Shown piece by piece: positions 1 to 4,919 of a stretch of 5,554 bases of DNA. A program made the position numbers and the translations under genes. Location: the NCBI GenBank assembly GCA_002732845.1, contig NVSZ01000012.1:1-5554 (forward strand), in the 5' to 3' direction. This stretch comes from Rhodospirillaceae bacterium (GTDB lineage Bacteria > Pseudomonadota > Alphaproteobacteria > Rhodospirillales > Magnetovibrionaceae). The stretch's first letter is position 1; the number at the start of each line of letters is the position of its first letter. The notes beneath the pieces were generated by a model, which saw only the letters and a program-made list of their open reading frames with translations, was not told the origin of the DNA and made no database searches.

Positions 1-41
1 TTGTTAGATTAGTTGATGGTCTAATATAAAGATGATATAAA

Positions 42-77
42 ATTTATGACGGGTAGCACTAACTACCCGCCATAAAT
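42..77 (-). terminator. Strong 15-bp hairpin, probable minus-strand terminator
   Basis: Arms at 42-56 and 63-77 pair over 15 positions around a 6-base loop (57-62, cactaa on the plus strand). The single imperfect position (49 against 70) is an A-C mismatch in plus-strand RNA but a G-U wobble in minus-strand RNA, so the stem is continuous only when transcribed leftward. On the minus strand the stem is followed by a T-rich run (TTTATATC). It starts 7 bases after the stop of the possible small ORF at 85-135 and is the first terminator-like structure after the 200-712 gene. The U-run is interrupted, so this is not a textbook intrinsic terminator; an operator or processed 3' end is possible. Confidence 0.6.
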
Positions 78-84
78 GAACGCA

Positions 85-135
85 TCATTCGAGAAGCGGC
101 ATTTTAAACCCTACCGCAAGGTTTGTATTTGTCAT
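85..135 (-). CDS. Possible 16-residue small protein or leader peptide
   Basis: I do not recognise this peptide. It would be 16 residues, MTNTNLAVGFKMPLLE, ending in TGA. The case rests on context. AAGGAG (minus strand, plus coordinates 145-150) lies 9 bases before the ATG at 135-133, the best Shine-Dalgarno match in the first 960 bases. The stop codon is followed 7 bases later by the strong hairpin at 42-77. The gap to the end of the upstream same-strand gene (stop at 200-202) is 64 bases, so co-transcription is plausible. The peptide has no membrane segment, signal sequence or cysteine. It could be a true small protein, a leader, the surviving start of a lost gene, or chance. The stop overlaps another ATG (ATGA at 88-85) that opens a 9-codon frame running into the hairpin. 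Confidence 0.4.
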   Translation of the reverse strand: MTNTNLAVGFKMPLLE

Positions 136-199
136 TTTTCACTTCTCCTTCCACGCAAGGTCTAATCGCCTTGGTCGATGCCTGGGTTAGGCTGTGTGT

Positions 200-712
200 T
201 CAACCAAAAAAACCTTTTTGGCTATCTATCGAGACCGGAGGCGTGCCATCGCTTCCGGTCTCGGCGTTTTGCGGCAAGTGCCAAACATGGCCCTCGCGAA
301 TTAATTCTTCACGTTTTCCCATGCGGCTAAGCGCTGGTGATAAGCTTGTGCGTTGTAATGCAGGGAGCCATGTGTCCTGTATCGCAGCTAAAATTTCTAA
401 AGCGGTCAAACGTCCTGTGGGGCTATGGGCGAGAACAGTTGTGATCATTACTGCAATGGTTTTTGGCGCCCCATCTGGAAAAGCAATTTTACTTCTTCCG
501 CTAACTGTGCTCGTGACGGGGTGTGGTTGTGAAATTGTGGCTTCTTTTTCAAAGCGGCCAAAAACTTTGAGTGCGACCCCTAATTCATCACGTTCCTTTA
601 GAAGCAGTTGACGTGCTTGATCTAGTTCCACTAAATCTGCATCAATTGCCTTGAGGCGAGTTTTGATTGGTTCTTTTGCATCCATGCAAGCAATCATAGA
701 GGCATGTAGCAT
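200..712 (-). CDS. Hypothetical protein: coiled coil plus winged-helix-like domain
   Basis: No family name can be given with certainty. From the first ATG it is 170 residues. Residues 12-58 are charged and heptad-like (KTRLKAIDADLVELDQARQL and onward), consistent with a coiled coil. Residues 59-82 are a polar linker. Residues 84-147 look like a winged helix: a helix over AVMITTVLAHS, TALEILAAI at 103-111, a recognition-helix-like RTSLSPALSRMGKREELI at 121-138, then a wing ending in GHVWHL at 141-146. The tail (148-170) is low in structure. A DNA-binding regulator or adaptor is a reasonable inference, not shown. Start choice is open: ATG at 712, 697 and 685 are all in frame, none with a good Shine-Dalgarno; 685 would give 161 residues beginning MDAKEPIK. 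The overlapping plus-strand frame has a Ser/Trp/Cys-rich, domain-free translation. The region is more AT-rich than the genes to its right. Confidence 0.7.
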   Translation of the reverse strand: MLHASMIACMDAKEPIKTRLKAIDADLVELDQARQLLLKERDELGVALKVFGRFEKEATISQPHPVTSTVSGRSKIAFPDGAPKTIAVMITTVLAHSPTGRLTALEILAAIQDTWLPALQRTSLSPALSRMGKREELIREGHVWHLPQNAETGSDGTPPVSIDSQKGFFG

Positions 713-726
713 TTTAGCAAGCTAAA
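713..726. repeat. Short dyad abutting the start codon
   Basis: TTTAGC and GCTAAA flank two bases (AA) directly upstream of the 712 start codon of the winged-helix-like gene. A 14-base dyad at this position could be an operator or could mask initiation, but short AT-rich dyads are common by chance. Confidence 0.25.
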
Positions 727-749
727 TTACCAATATCGGCTGATGCGCG

Positions 750-779
750 TGGAAAATAGACGGATTCGGATCTTTTCCA
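750..779. repeat. 7-bp inverted repeat with 16-base loop
   Basis: TGGAAAA (750-756) and TTTTCCA (773-779) are perfect inverted arms. The loop contains CGGAT twice (761-765 and 767-771). It would lie in the 5' leader of the 200-712 gene if transcription starts near 903. No U-run or known riboswitch core was recognised. Confidence 0.3.
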
Positions 780-803
780 GCATCGTCAGGGTCTGTATGT
801 GGT

Positions 804-823
804 GTGGAATCAGGTGGAATCCT
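804..823. repeat. Two tandem 10-base direct repeats
   Basis: GTGGAATCAG (804-813) is followed at once by GTGGAATCCT (814-823); eight of ten bases match. The 10-base period places both copies on the same face of the helix, as with cooperative regulator sites, but no known regulator's site was recognised. An overlapping CAGG/CCTG pair (811-814 and 821-824) is also present. Confidence 0.3.
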
Positions 824-874
824 GCGATAATATTGCTATATATGGTGTTTTTTGCTATTTTTTTGGATTCTGTC

Positions 875-898
875 ACAATGAACCACTGAGTTCATTGT
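875..898. promoter_or_regulatory. Perfect 9-bp inverted repeat, operator or terminator
   Basis: ACAATGAAC (875-883) and GTTCATTGT (890-898) are exact inverted arms around a 6-base loop (cactga). Read rightward, the stem runs into five T's (898-902), which resembles a weak AT-rich terminator, yet no plus-strand gene lies upstream. Read leftward, it sits just past a TATAAT (915-910), near +5 to +28 of a hypothetical transcript toward the 200-712 gene, where a repressor site or 5' UTR hairpin would fit. Which role applies cannot be decided from sequence. Confidence 0.45.
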
Positions 899-909
899 TT
901 TTGGACTTA

Positions 910-915
910 ATTATA
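910..915 (-). promoter_or_regulatory. Candidate -10 element (TATAAT) for the 200-712 gene
   Basis: An exact TATAAT reads leftward at 915-910. No good -35 is found at 16-18 bases, so the case rests on the -10 alone. A start near 903 would leave a leader of about 190 bases holding the inverted repeats at 875-898 and 750-779. Confidence 0.25.
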
Positions 916-960
916 GAATCGCGGCATTTGAAATTTGTGAAACGATAACGCCGTAGAAAC

Positions 961-1707
961 TTATTCTCGATGATTCTTTATACGGTTGGATTCTCCGCTT
1001 GGGGGGGCTAGGGCGAAGTTTCGTTCTTGTTCTTTTTTGATGGCGACTTGTCCGCCGTAGATTTCTTTGGCGGCTTCAACCATGACCACGCCGCCAAAGG
1101 CGGGGAACAGGCGGCTGCCGACTTGTTCCCATGCGCGCGCGGCACTCAACACCAAGCGCGCCTGGGACGGCGGAGCATATAGTCCGACCCTTGATTGCAC
1201 AGGCGTAAACATGTTTTCGCGCAATAACCTGGAAAGCTGGATGGGGGAATAGGGCTGTCCGTGGGCAAAGGGCGTGCGTTCTAATCTGGCCCAAATGCCG
1301 CGACGGTTGGGGGCGACGATAATCATGCGTCCACTGTCGGACAAAACCCGCCAGGCTTCGCGCAGCATATGGCGCAGGCTTTCCGAACATTCCACCGAAT
1401 GCACCAAAAGCACGCGGTCCATGGACAAATCATCAAAGGGTAATTCGGTTTCATCGACCAAGGTCGTCAGGCCCGGGTCTCCGGGGGGCCAATGCAAAAC
1501 CCCTTGGCGGGCGGGCATAGCGGCCAAGGTGCGGGTGGCTTCGGGCCGAAATAATCCCAAATACGGTGTTGTATAGCCCACACCCAAGACGTTCAGATGG
1601 CTGACATCTGGCCACATTTGGCGCAAATGTTGGCGAATGATCCGGCGCGCCACTTGACCTTGGGGCCGCGCATAAAATTCTCGTAAATCAACTGCATCCA
1701 TCCACAT
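961..1707 (-). CDS. Class I SAM-dependent methyltransferase (type 11-like), gloB-linked
   Basis: The product is 248 residues and probably cytosolic. Residues 40-50 (VLGVGYTTPYL) match the glycine-containing SAM-binding loop of a group of alphaproteobacterial methyltransferases. An acidic strand region follows (DETELPFDDLSMDRVLLVH, 85-103), then VLSDSGRMIIVAPNRRGIWA (121-140) and TPFAHGQPYSP (145-155), all typical of this group; the substrate is unknown. The canonical GxGxG is reduced to GVGY, which is usual here. The start at 1707 (ATG TGG ATG) has no clear Shine-Dalgarno; Met3 is an alternative. The last 30 residues are charged and look like a lineage-specific tail. It diverges from gloB across 45 bases, an arrangement I recall as recurrent in alphaproteobacteria. 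The assignment is to superfamily, not to reaction. Confidence 0.85.
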   Translation of the reverse strand: MWMDAVDLREFYARPQGQVARRIIRQHLRQMWPDVSHLNVLGVGYTTPYLGLFRPEATRTLAAMPARQGVLHWPPGDPGLTTLVDETELPFDDLSMDRVLLVHSVECSESLRHMLREAWRVLSDSGRMIIVAPNRRGIWARLERTPFAHGQPYSPIQLSRLLRENMFTPVQSRVGLYAPPSQARLVLSAARAWEQVGSRLFPAFGGVVMVEAAKEIYGGQVAIKKEQERNFALAPPSGESNRIKNHRE

Positions 1708-1752
1708 CGTTCTAGACTAGCAGAAGTCTGTGAAAGGGTGCTAGTTTTAAGC
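1708..1752. promoter_or_regulatory. Short divergent spacer between methyltransferase and gloB
   Basis: These 45 bases must hold, or overlap with, control sites for both divergent genes. A 5-bp inverted repeat (AGACT 1714-1718, AGTCT 1725-1729) lies near the middle, beside an XbaI-type palindrome TCTAGA (1711-1716). No well-spaced -35/-10 pair was found, so the promoters may lie partly inside the flanking coding regions. Confidence 0.3.
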
Positions 1753-2481
1753 ATGAGCCCTATAGATATCCGCATCATCCCCACGTTGTTCGACAATTAT
1801 GTCTTTGTGATCCATGACCCGGAGGCAAACGTCACCGTATGCATCGATCCGGGCGATGACCCAATTATCGCCGACACGGTGAAAAAGTGGGGCTGGGCTA
1901 TCACCCATATTTTAGTCACCCACCCTCATTATGACCATGTTGATGGTATTGCTGATCTGGTGGATGAATTTAATTGCGAAGTGTACGGCAGTCATCACGA
2001 TTATGGTGTCATTCCCCGATGTGATTTTCGGCTACAGGAAGATGAAGTTGTGACCCTAGGGTCTTTGAAATTTAAGGTTATCGACGTGCCCGGTCATATG
2101 CGCCATCACATTGCTTATTACCTAAAAAGCGAAGACGCCTTGTTTTCCGGCGACACGCTTTTTTCGATGGGTTGCGGGCGATTGTTGGGCGGTACGGCGG
2201 CCCAATTGTATCAAAGCTTGAAGACGTTGAGCCAGCTACCCGAACAAACCAAAATTTATTGTACCCATGAATATACTCAGGCCAATGCCAAGTTTGCGTT
2301 GAGTGTTGACCCGCACAACGAAGCCTTGAAGGCGCGCGCGCGTGACGTTGATCAAATGCGTCAAGATGGAGAGTTTACCATCCCCGTCCTGCTGGGGCTC
2401 GAGCTCAAAACCAACCCCTTTTTAAGGTGTGACAGTGAACAAGAGTTCGCAGCACTGCGTCGCCAAAAAGATAACTTTTAA
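1753..2481 (+). CDS. gloB: Hydroxyacylglutathione hydrolase (glyoxalase II)
   Basis: GloB hydrolyses S-D-lactoylglutathione to D-lactate and glutathione, the second step of methylglyoxal detoxification, in the cytosol. The 242-residue product has the metallo-beta-lactamase fold. Its dinuclear metal ligands are visible: T-H57-P-H59-Y-D61-H62, H115 (PGHMRHH), D134 (GDTLF) and H172 (CTHEYT). The glyoxalase II signatures GCGR (140-143), CTHEYTQAN (170-178) and C-terminal TNPFLR are present, and length fits the family. Two departures from the usual pattern are PGHMRHHI for PGHTRGHI and GRLLGGT for GRLFEGT. ATG at 1753 is chosen because translation then begins with the typical 'SPIDIRIIP' and 'DNY' at residues 14-16. 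An in-frame GTG at 1738 has its AGGG directly against it and is less likely. The ATG's own ribosome site is weak (AAGGG about 15 bases upstream). It is followed 11 bases later by the GST gene. Confidence 0.95.
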   Translation: MSPIDIRIIPTLFDNYVFVIHDPEANVTVCIDPGDDPIIADTVKKWGWAITHILVTHPHYDHVDGIADLVDEFNCEVYGSHHDYGVIPRCDFRLQEDEVVTLGSLKFKVIDVPGHMRHHIAYYLKSEDALFSGDTLFSMGCGRLLGGTAAQLYQSLKTLSQLPEQTKIYCTHEYTQANAKFALSVDPHNEALKARARDVDQMRQDGEFTIPVLLGLELKTNPFLRCDSEQEFAALRRQKDNF

Positions 2482-2484
2482 GGA
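2480..2484 (+). promoter_or_regulatory. Ribosome binding site of gst, overlapping the gloB stop
   Basis: AAGGA shares its first two bases with the gloB TAA stop and lies 8 bases before the ATG at 2493. The overlap supports one transcript for both genes, with possible translational coupling. Confidence 0.75.
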
Positions 2485-2492
2485 TACTCCCC

Positions 2493-3074
2493 ATGAAACT
2501 TCATACCTCGCTGACGTCCCCCTTTGGTTATAAATGTCGGTTTGCCGTACGTGTTGCGGGCCTAGAAGACCGAGTTGAAACCGTTGAGGCCGATACAAAA
2601 TCAGAGGCACTTCGTGCCTTAAATCCCCTCAGCAAAGTTCCGACGTTGGAATTGGATGACGGGCGGGTGGTGATTAACAGCCCCTTGATTGCGGCCTATT
2701 TGGCGGAACAAGCTGGAAATTCAGACCTGTACCCAACGGACAAAGCGGAAAAATGGGACGTTTTGTATCTGGAAGCTTTGGCCGATGGCATGATCGAAGC
2801 GGGCGTGTTGGTTTTTTATGAAAGCTTGCGTCCCGAGGGTGAAAAATCTCCGGCGTGGGTGGAAAAACAGCAGGCTAAAATTAAAATGGCCCTCGGTGTG
2901 TTTGAGGCCAAAACCAAGGATTTTGGCGATACCCCGCACATTGGCTTGTTGTCCTTAGCCGCGGGCCTGTCTTGGTTTGATCGCAGAGACGTCGTTGGCA
3001 ATTGGCACGCCGATCATCCCAATTTGTCGGCATGGTTAGATCGCTTTATGGAAAATGATTTCTGGATCGACTAA
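2493..3074 (+). CDS. Glutathione S-transferase family protein (YibF-like)
   Basis: The product is 193 residues and cytosolic. The N-terminal thioredoxin-like domain spans about 1-75. It begins MKLHTSLTSPFGYKCR, with S9 at the place of the usual active-site Ser/Cys and C15 nearby. The glutathione-binding loop has the cis-proline motif KVP (48-50) and the N-S pair at 62-63 (INSPLIAAYL). The helical C-terminal domain (about 85-193) carries the LADGMIEAG and YESLRPE stretches and an IGLLSLAAGLSWFD segment, typical of the YibF-like bacterial group. Substrate is unknown; these proteins conjugate or reduce with glutathione. Being second in an operon with gloB fits a role in electrophile or aldehyde detoxification, but that is inference. 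The stop codon is 12 bases from the stop of the convergent lipoprotein gene. Confidence 0.88.
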   Translation: MKLHTSLTSPFGYKCRFAVRVAGLEDRVETVEADTKSEALRALNPLSKVPTLELDDGRVVINSPLIAAYLAEQAGNSDLYPTDKAEKWDVLYLEALADGMIEAGVLVFYESLRPEGEKSPAWVEKQQAKIKMALGVFEAKTKDFGDTPHIGLLSLAAGLSWFDRRDVVGNWHADHPNLSAWLDRFMENDFWID

Positions 3075-3093
3075 GGCGTTTGGAGCCTAAGGC
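3071..3093. other. Convergent gene junction with repeated CTAAGGC
   Basis: CTAAGGC occurs at 3071-3077 and 3087-3093, covering the two opposing stop codons. AGGC (3074-3077) can pair with GCCT (3085-3088) around a 7-base loop. The stem is only 4 bp and lacks a T-run on either strand, so a bidirectional terminator is not supported; the gap between the genes is just 12 bases. Confidence 0.3.
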
Positions 3094-3899
3094 AGTTCGC
3101 GAAGCACGCGAAAGCCAATGCCATAACTTTTCACCCGGCCATCATTTTTGAAACGCCAAGCAGATCTTAGGTTTTTGGAAAAATAATACCACGATCCACT
3201 GCGCATCACCCGTTGACGACAGTCCCCGGTGAGGCGCGCCGTGCCATCGGTGGTGGCCTGTTTATGATCTGCATTCCAACAATCGGCAACCCATTCCCAA
3301 ACGTTGCCATGCACGTTGTACAGGCCCCATGCGTTGGGCTTAAAACTATCGACAGGTAGACTTTGATGGCTGATCAGCGGCGCGCAATTTCTGCAATTGG
3401 CTTGTTCTGATCCGATGTCGTCGCCCCACCAATATTCGGTGATCGACCCGGCCTTGGCAGCGTATTCCCATTCGGCTTCGGTGGGCAGGCGGTAAGTTTT
3501 TCCGGTTTTTTCAGAAATCCAAGCCAGATATCCATTGGCCTGGGCCCATGTAATGTTGATCACCGGGCGATTGCCGCGCCCCCAATCATGATCGTCGGGC
3601 ATTTTATCCCCGCACGCCCCAGCGTCAAAACAGGCCTGCCATTCGTCAAAGGTTACCTCGAACATACCGATGGCAAAGGCTTTGTCGATACGCACCTGTA
3701 CGGATGGCCGTTCATATTTATGTTTGCCATCGGTACCCATGGTAAAGTCACCGGGGGGAATGATGGCGAGTTCCGGACAGGTGTCACAGTCTTTAATTCC
3801 GGCATACCGCGCAGGCTTAGGCTCTGGTGCAACGATCTCTGCGACCGCGCAACCGCTAAACAAGGCTATGACAACAAAAGGTAAAATCTTTTTGTACAT
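3087..3899 (-). CDS. Lipoprotein with FGE/SUMF1-type domain, catalytic cysteines absent
   Basis: The product is 270 residues. Residues 1-16 form a short lipoprotein signal (YKK, then a hydrophobic run, then FSG) before C17; A18 at +2 argues for outer-membrane retention. Residues 44-268 match the formylglycine-generating enzyme/SUMF1 (C-type-lectin-like) fold: IPPGDFTMG (47-55), FEVTFDEW (80-87), RPVINITWAQA (111-121), RLPTEAEWEYAA (137-148), NAWGLYNVHGNVWEW (189-203) and GIGFRVLR (260-267). The segment that carries the two active-site cysteines in true FGEs reads RSGSWYYFSKNLRSAWR here (233-249), with no cysteine, so sulfatase activation is unlikely. Eight other cysteines occur in spaced pairs (38/41, 90/96, 169/172, 207/227), suggesting disulfides in the periplasm. 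The gene follows queG after 33 bases on the same strand. ATG is preceded by ACTCCCCCT and no Shine-Dalgarno. Function is unknown. Confidence 0.88.
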   Translation of the reverse strand: MYKKILPFVVIALFSGCAVAEIVAPEPKPARYAGIKDCDTCPELAIIPPGDFTMGTDGKHKYERPSVQVRIDKAFAIGMFEVTFDEWQACFDAGACGDKMPDDHDWGRGNRPVINITWAQANGYLAWISEKTGKTYRLPTEAEWEYAAKAGSITEYWWGDDIGSEQANCRNCAPLISHQSLPVDSFKPNAWGLYNVHGNVWEWVADCWNADHKQATTDGTARLTGDCRQRVMRSGSWYYFSKNLRSAWRFKNDGRVKSYGIGFRVLRELP

Positions 3900-3932
3900 A
3901 GGGGGAGTTTAAAAGCCTAAAGCCTTACGCGT

Positions 3933-4859
3933 CTACCCTGAATTGTTTTGGGCGATGCGGATATTGCGCAAAAAGCGGTCGATTTTGATGCGTTTGATGG
4001 GGTTTTTTGAAAAATGGGTGCGAAAATTTGCATCATCCAGCTTTGCCAAATCATCCAGTTTAGCATCGACAAATTCGGGTCGAACGTCAAAGGCGGGCTC
4101 ACTGTGGGGTTTGGTAAACTTCACCCACGGACACGCCGCCAAACATGCATCACATCCATAAATGCGGTTGTCCATGTTGGCCGCAAGGTCCGGATCGATA
4201 TCGCCATCATGTTCAATGGTCAGGTACGAAATGCATTTTTTGGCATCAATTTTATAAGGTTCCAAGGCGTTGGTGGGACACGCGTCCAGACACGCGGTGC
4301 AGGCGCCGCAATGATCAATTTCGGGCGCATCAGGTTCTAAATCCAGTGTCGTAAAGACTTCGCCCAGAAACAACCATGAGCCAAATTCACGGCTGACCAC
4401 GTTGGTATGTTTGCCTTGCCAGCCCAATCCGGCCAACTGAGCCAAGGGTTTTTCCATCACCGGGGCTGTATCGACAAAGACTTTCAGCTCGCACGAAAAT
4501 TCTGCCGCCATCCACCGCCCCAGTTCTTTCAGGCGTTTTTTCACCAGATCGTGATAATCCCGGTTCAACGCGTAACATGAAATCGTCGCGGTATCTTTGG
4601 GCTTAAGCTCGGGGTTTTGGGCGGGGCCGTAATTGGTGCCCAGCACGATCACGGATTTGGCTTGGTCCCACAATTGATCGGGGCTAGAGCGTTCAAATTG
4701 CCGCGTTTCCATCCAGCCCATGGTGCCGTGGCGGCCTTCGTCAACGTACTGTTTCAGGCTTTCGCCATGGCGTGCGTCTAACGATGCGGGGGCAAAGCCG
4801 ACCACATCAAAGCCAATGTCTAAGGCTTTTTGGCGGATTATTTCTTTGATGTCCTGCAC
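3933..4859 (-). CDS. queG: Epoxyqueuosine reductase, short C-terminal form
   Basis: QueG reduces epoxyqueuosine to queuosine at the wobble base of GUN tRNAs, using cobalamin and two [4Fe-4S] clusters. From GTG at 4859 it is 308 residues. Seen are D130 in VDTAPVMEK (the conserved catalytic Asp region), GWQGKHTNVVS (146-156, cofactor-binding region), cluster cysteines C184, C187, C190 and C194P, C209, then C236, C239 and C243P, and the family stretch YLTIEH (212-217). Translation can extend upstream to TTG at 4907 (324 residues), but that has no Shine-Dalgarno, while GTG at 4859 has GAGG about 11 bases upstream and gives a typical start. The protein stops at LRNIRIAQNNSG, where many relatives continue past 'GNSGD' into a HEAT-like C-terminal domain; E. 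coli QueG is about 379 residues. Iron-sulfur and catalytic parts are intact, so it is probably active. Confidence 0.93.
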   Translation of the reverse strand: MQDIKEIIRQKALDIGFDVVGFAPASLDARHGESLKQYVDEGRHGTMGWMETRQFERSSPDQLWDQAKSVIVLGTNYGPAQNPELKPKDTATISCYALNRDYHDLVKKRLKELGRWMAAEFSCELKVFVDTAPVMEKPLAQLAGLGWQGKHTNVVSREFGSWLFLGEVFTTLDLEPDAPEIDHCGACTACLDACPTNALEPYKIDAKKCISYLTIEHDGDIDPDLAANMDNRIYGCDACLAACPWVKFTKPHSEPAFDVRPEFVDAKLDDLAKLDDANFRTHFSKNPIKRIKIDRFLRNIRIAQNNSG

Positions 4860-4867
4860 GCGTTCGC

Positions 4868-4896
4868 TTGCCTCTAACCAAAAATGGGGGTACAAA
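4868..4896 (+). promoter_or_regulatory. Candidate sigma-70-type promoter of queC
   Basis: TTGCCT (4868-4873) and TACAAA (4891-4896) are 17 bases apart, each matching four of six consensus positions. A start near 4903 gives a leader of about 17 bases that still includes the ribosome site at 4906-4910. It lies just upstream of the queG GTG start on the opposite strand. Unproven, but spacing and position both fit. Confidence 0.4.
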
Positions 4897-4905
4897 TCCG
4901 CGCCC

Positions 4906-4910
4906 AAGGA
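4906..4910 (+). promoter_or_regulatory. Ribosome binding site of queC
   Basis: AAGGA lies 9 bases before the ATG at 4920 and decides that start over the in-frame GTG at 4926. It also overlaps the TTG at 4907-4905, the weaker alternative start of queG. Confidence 0.7.
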
Positions 4911-4919
4911 CGTAAGGAA

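Larger units (their letters stand above)
713..960. other. 248-base AT-rich intergenic stretch with several repeats
   Basis: This lies between the start of the 200-712 gene and the stop of the methyltransferase gene, both on the minus strand. I find no convincing coding frame. It contains a start-proximal dyad (713-726), a 7-bp inverted repeat with long loop (750-756 and 773-779), a 10-base tandem repeat (804-823), T-runs at about 848-853 and 858-864, a perfect 9-bp inverted repeat (875-898) and a TATAAT on the minus strand (915-910). It most likely carries the promoter, long 5' leader and control sites of the 200-712 gene. A small RNA cannot be excluded. Confidence 0.5.

Noticed and set aside
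106..124. AAACC/GGTTT inverted repeat as a terminator
   Set aside because: It has only 5 pairs with a 9-base loop, and it lies inside the possible small ORF.
123..611. Plus-strand open frame of 162 codons opposite the 200-712 gene
   Set aside because: Its translation is rich in Ser, Cys and Trp, has no domain-like pattern and has no ribosome site, while the minus strand gives a coherent coiled coil and winged-helix-like protein.
1076..1390. Minus-strand frame of 104 codons inside the methyltransferase gene
   Set aside because: It is a frame-shifted shadow of a gene with clear methyltransferase motifs.
1654..1678. TTGACC and TAAAAT as a gloB promoter inside the methyltransferase gene
   Set aside because: The spacing is only 13 bases.
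1738..1752. GTG start of gloB at 1738
   Set aside because: AGGG touches the GTG with no spacer, and the family's N-terminus begins at the ATG at 1753.
3588..3912. Plus-strand frames opposite the lipoprotein gene
   Set aside because: They lie antisense to a well-supported FGE-fold coding region and show no family features.
4860..4907. Upstream TTG start of queG (324 residues)
   Set aside because: The sequence before it is pyrimidine-rich with no Shine-Dalgarno, and it would nearly abut the queC start; GTG at 4859 gives a typical N-terminus.
4860..4919. preQ1 riboswitch before queC or queG
   Set aside because: The gap is too short for a leader with the expected stem-loop and A-rich pseudoknot tail, and none of those elements is visible.
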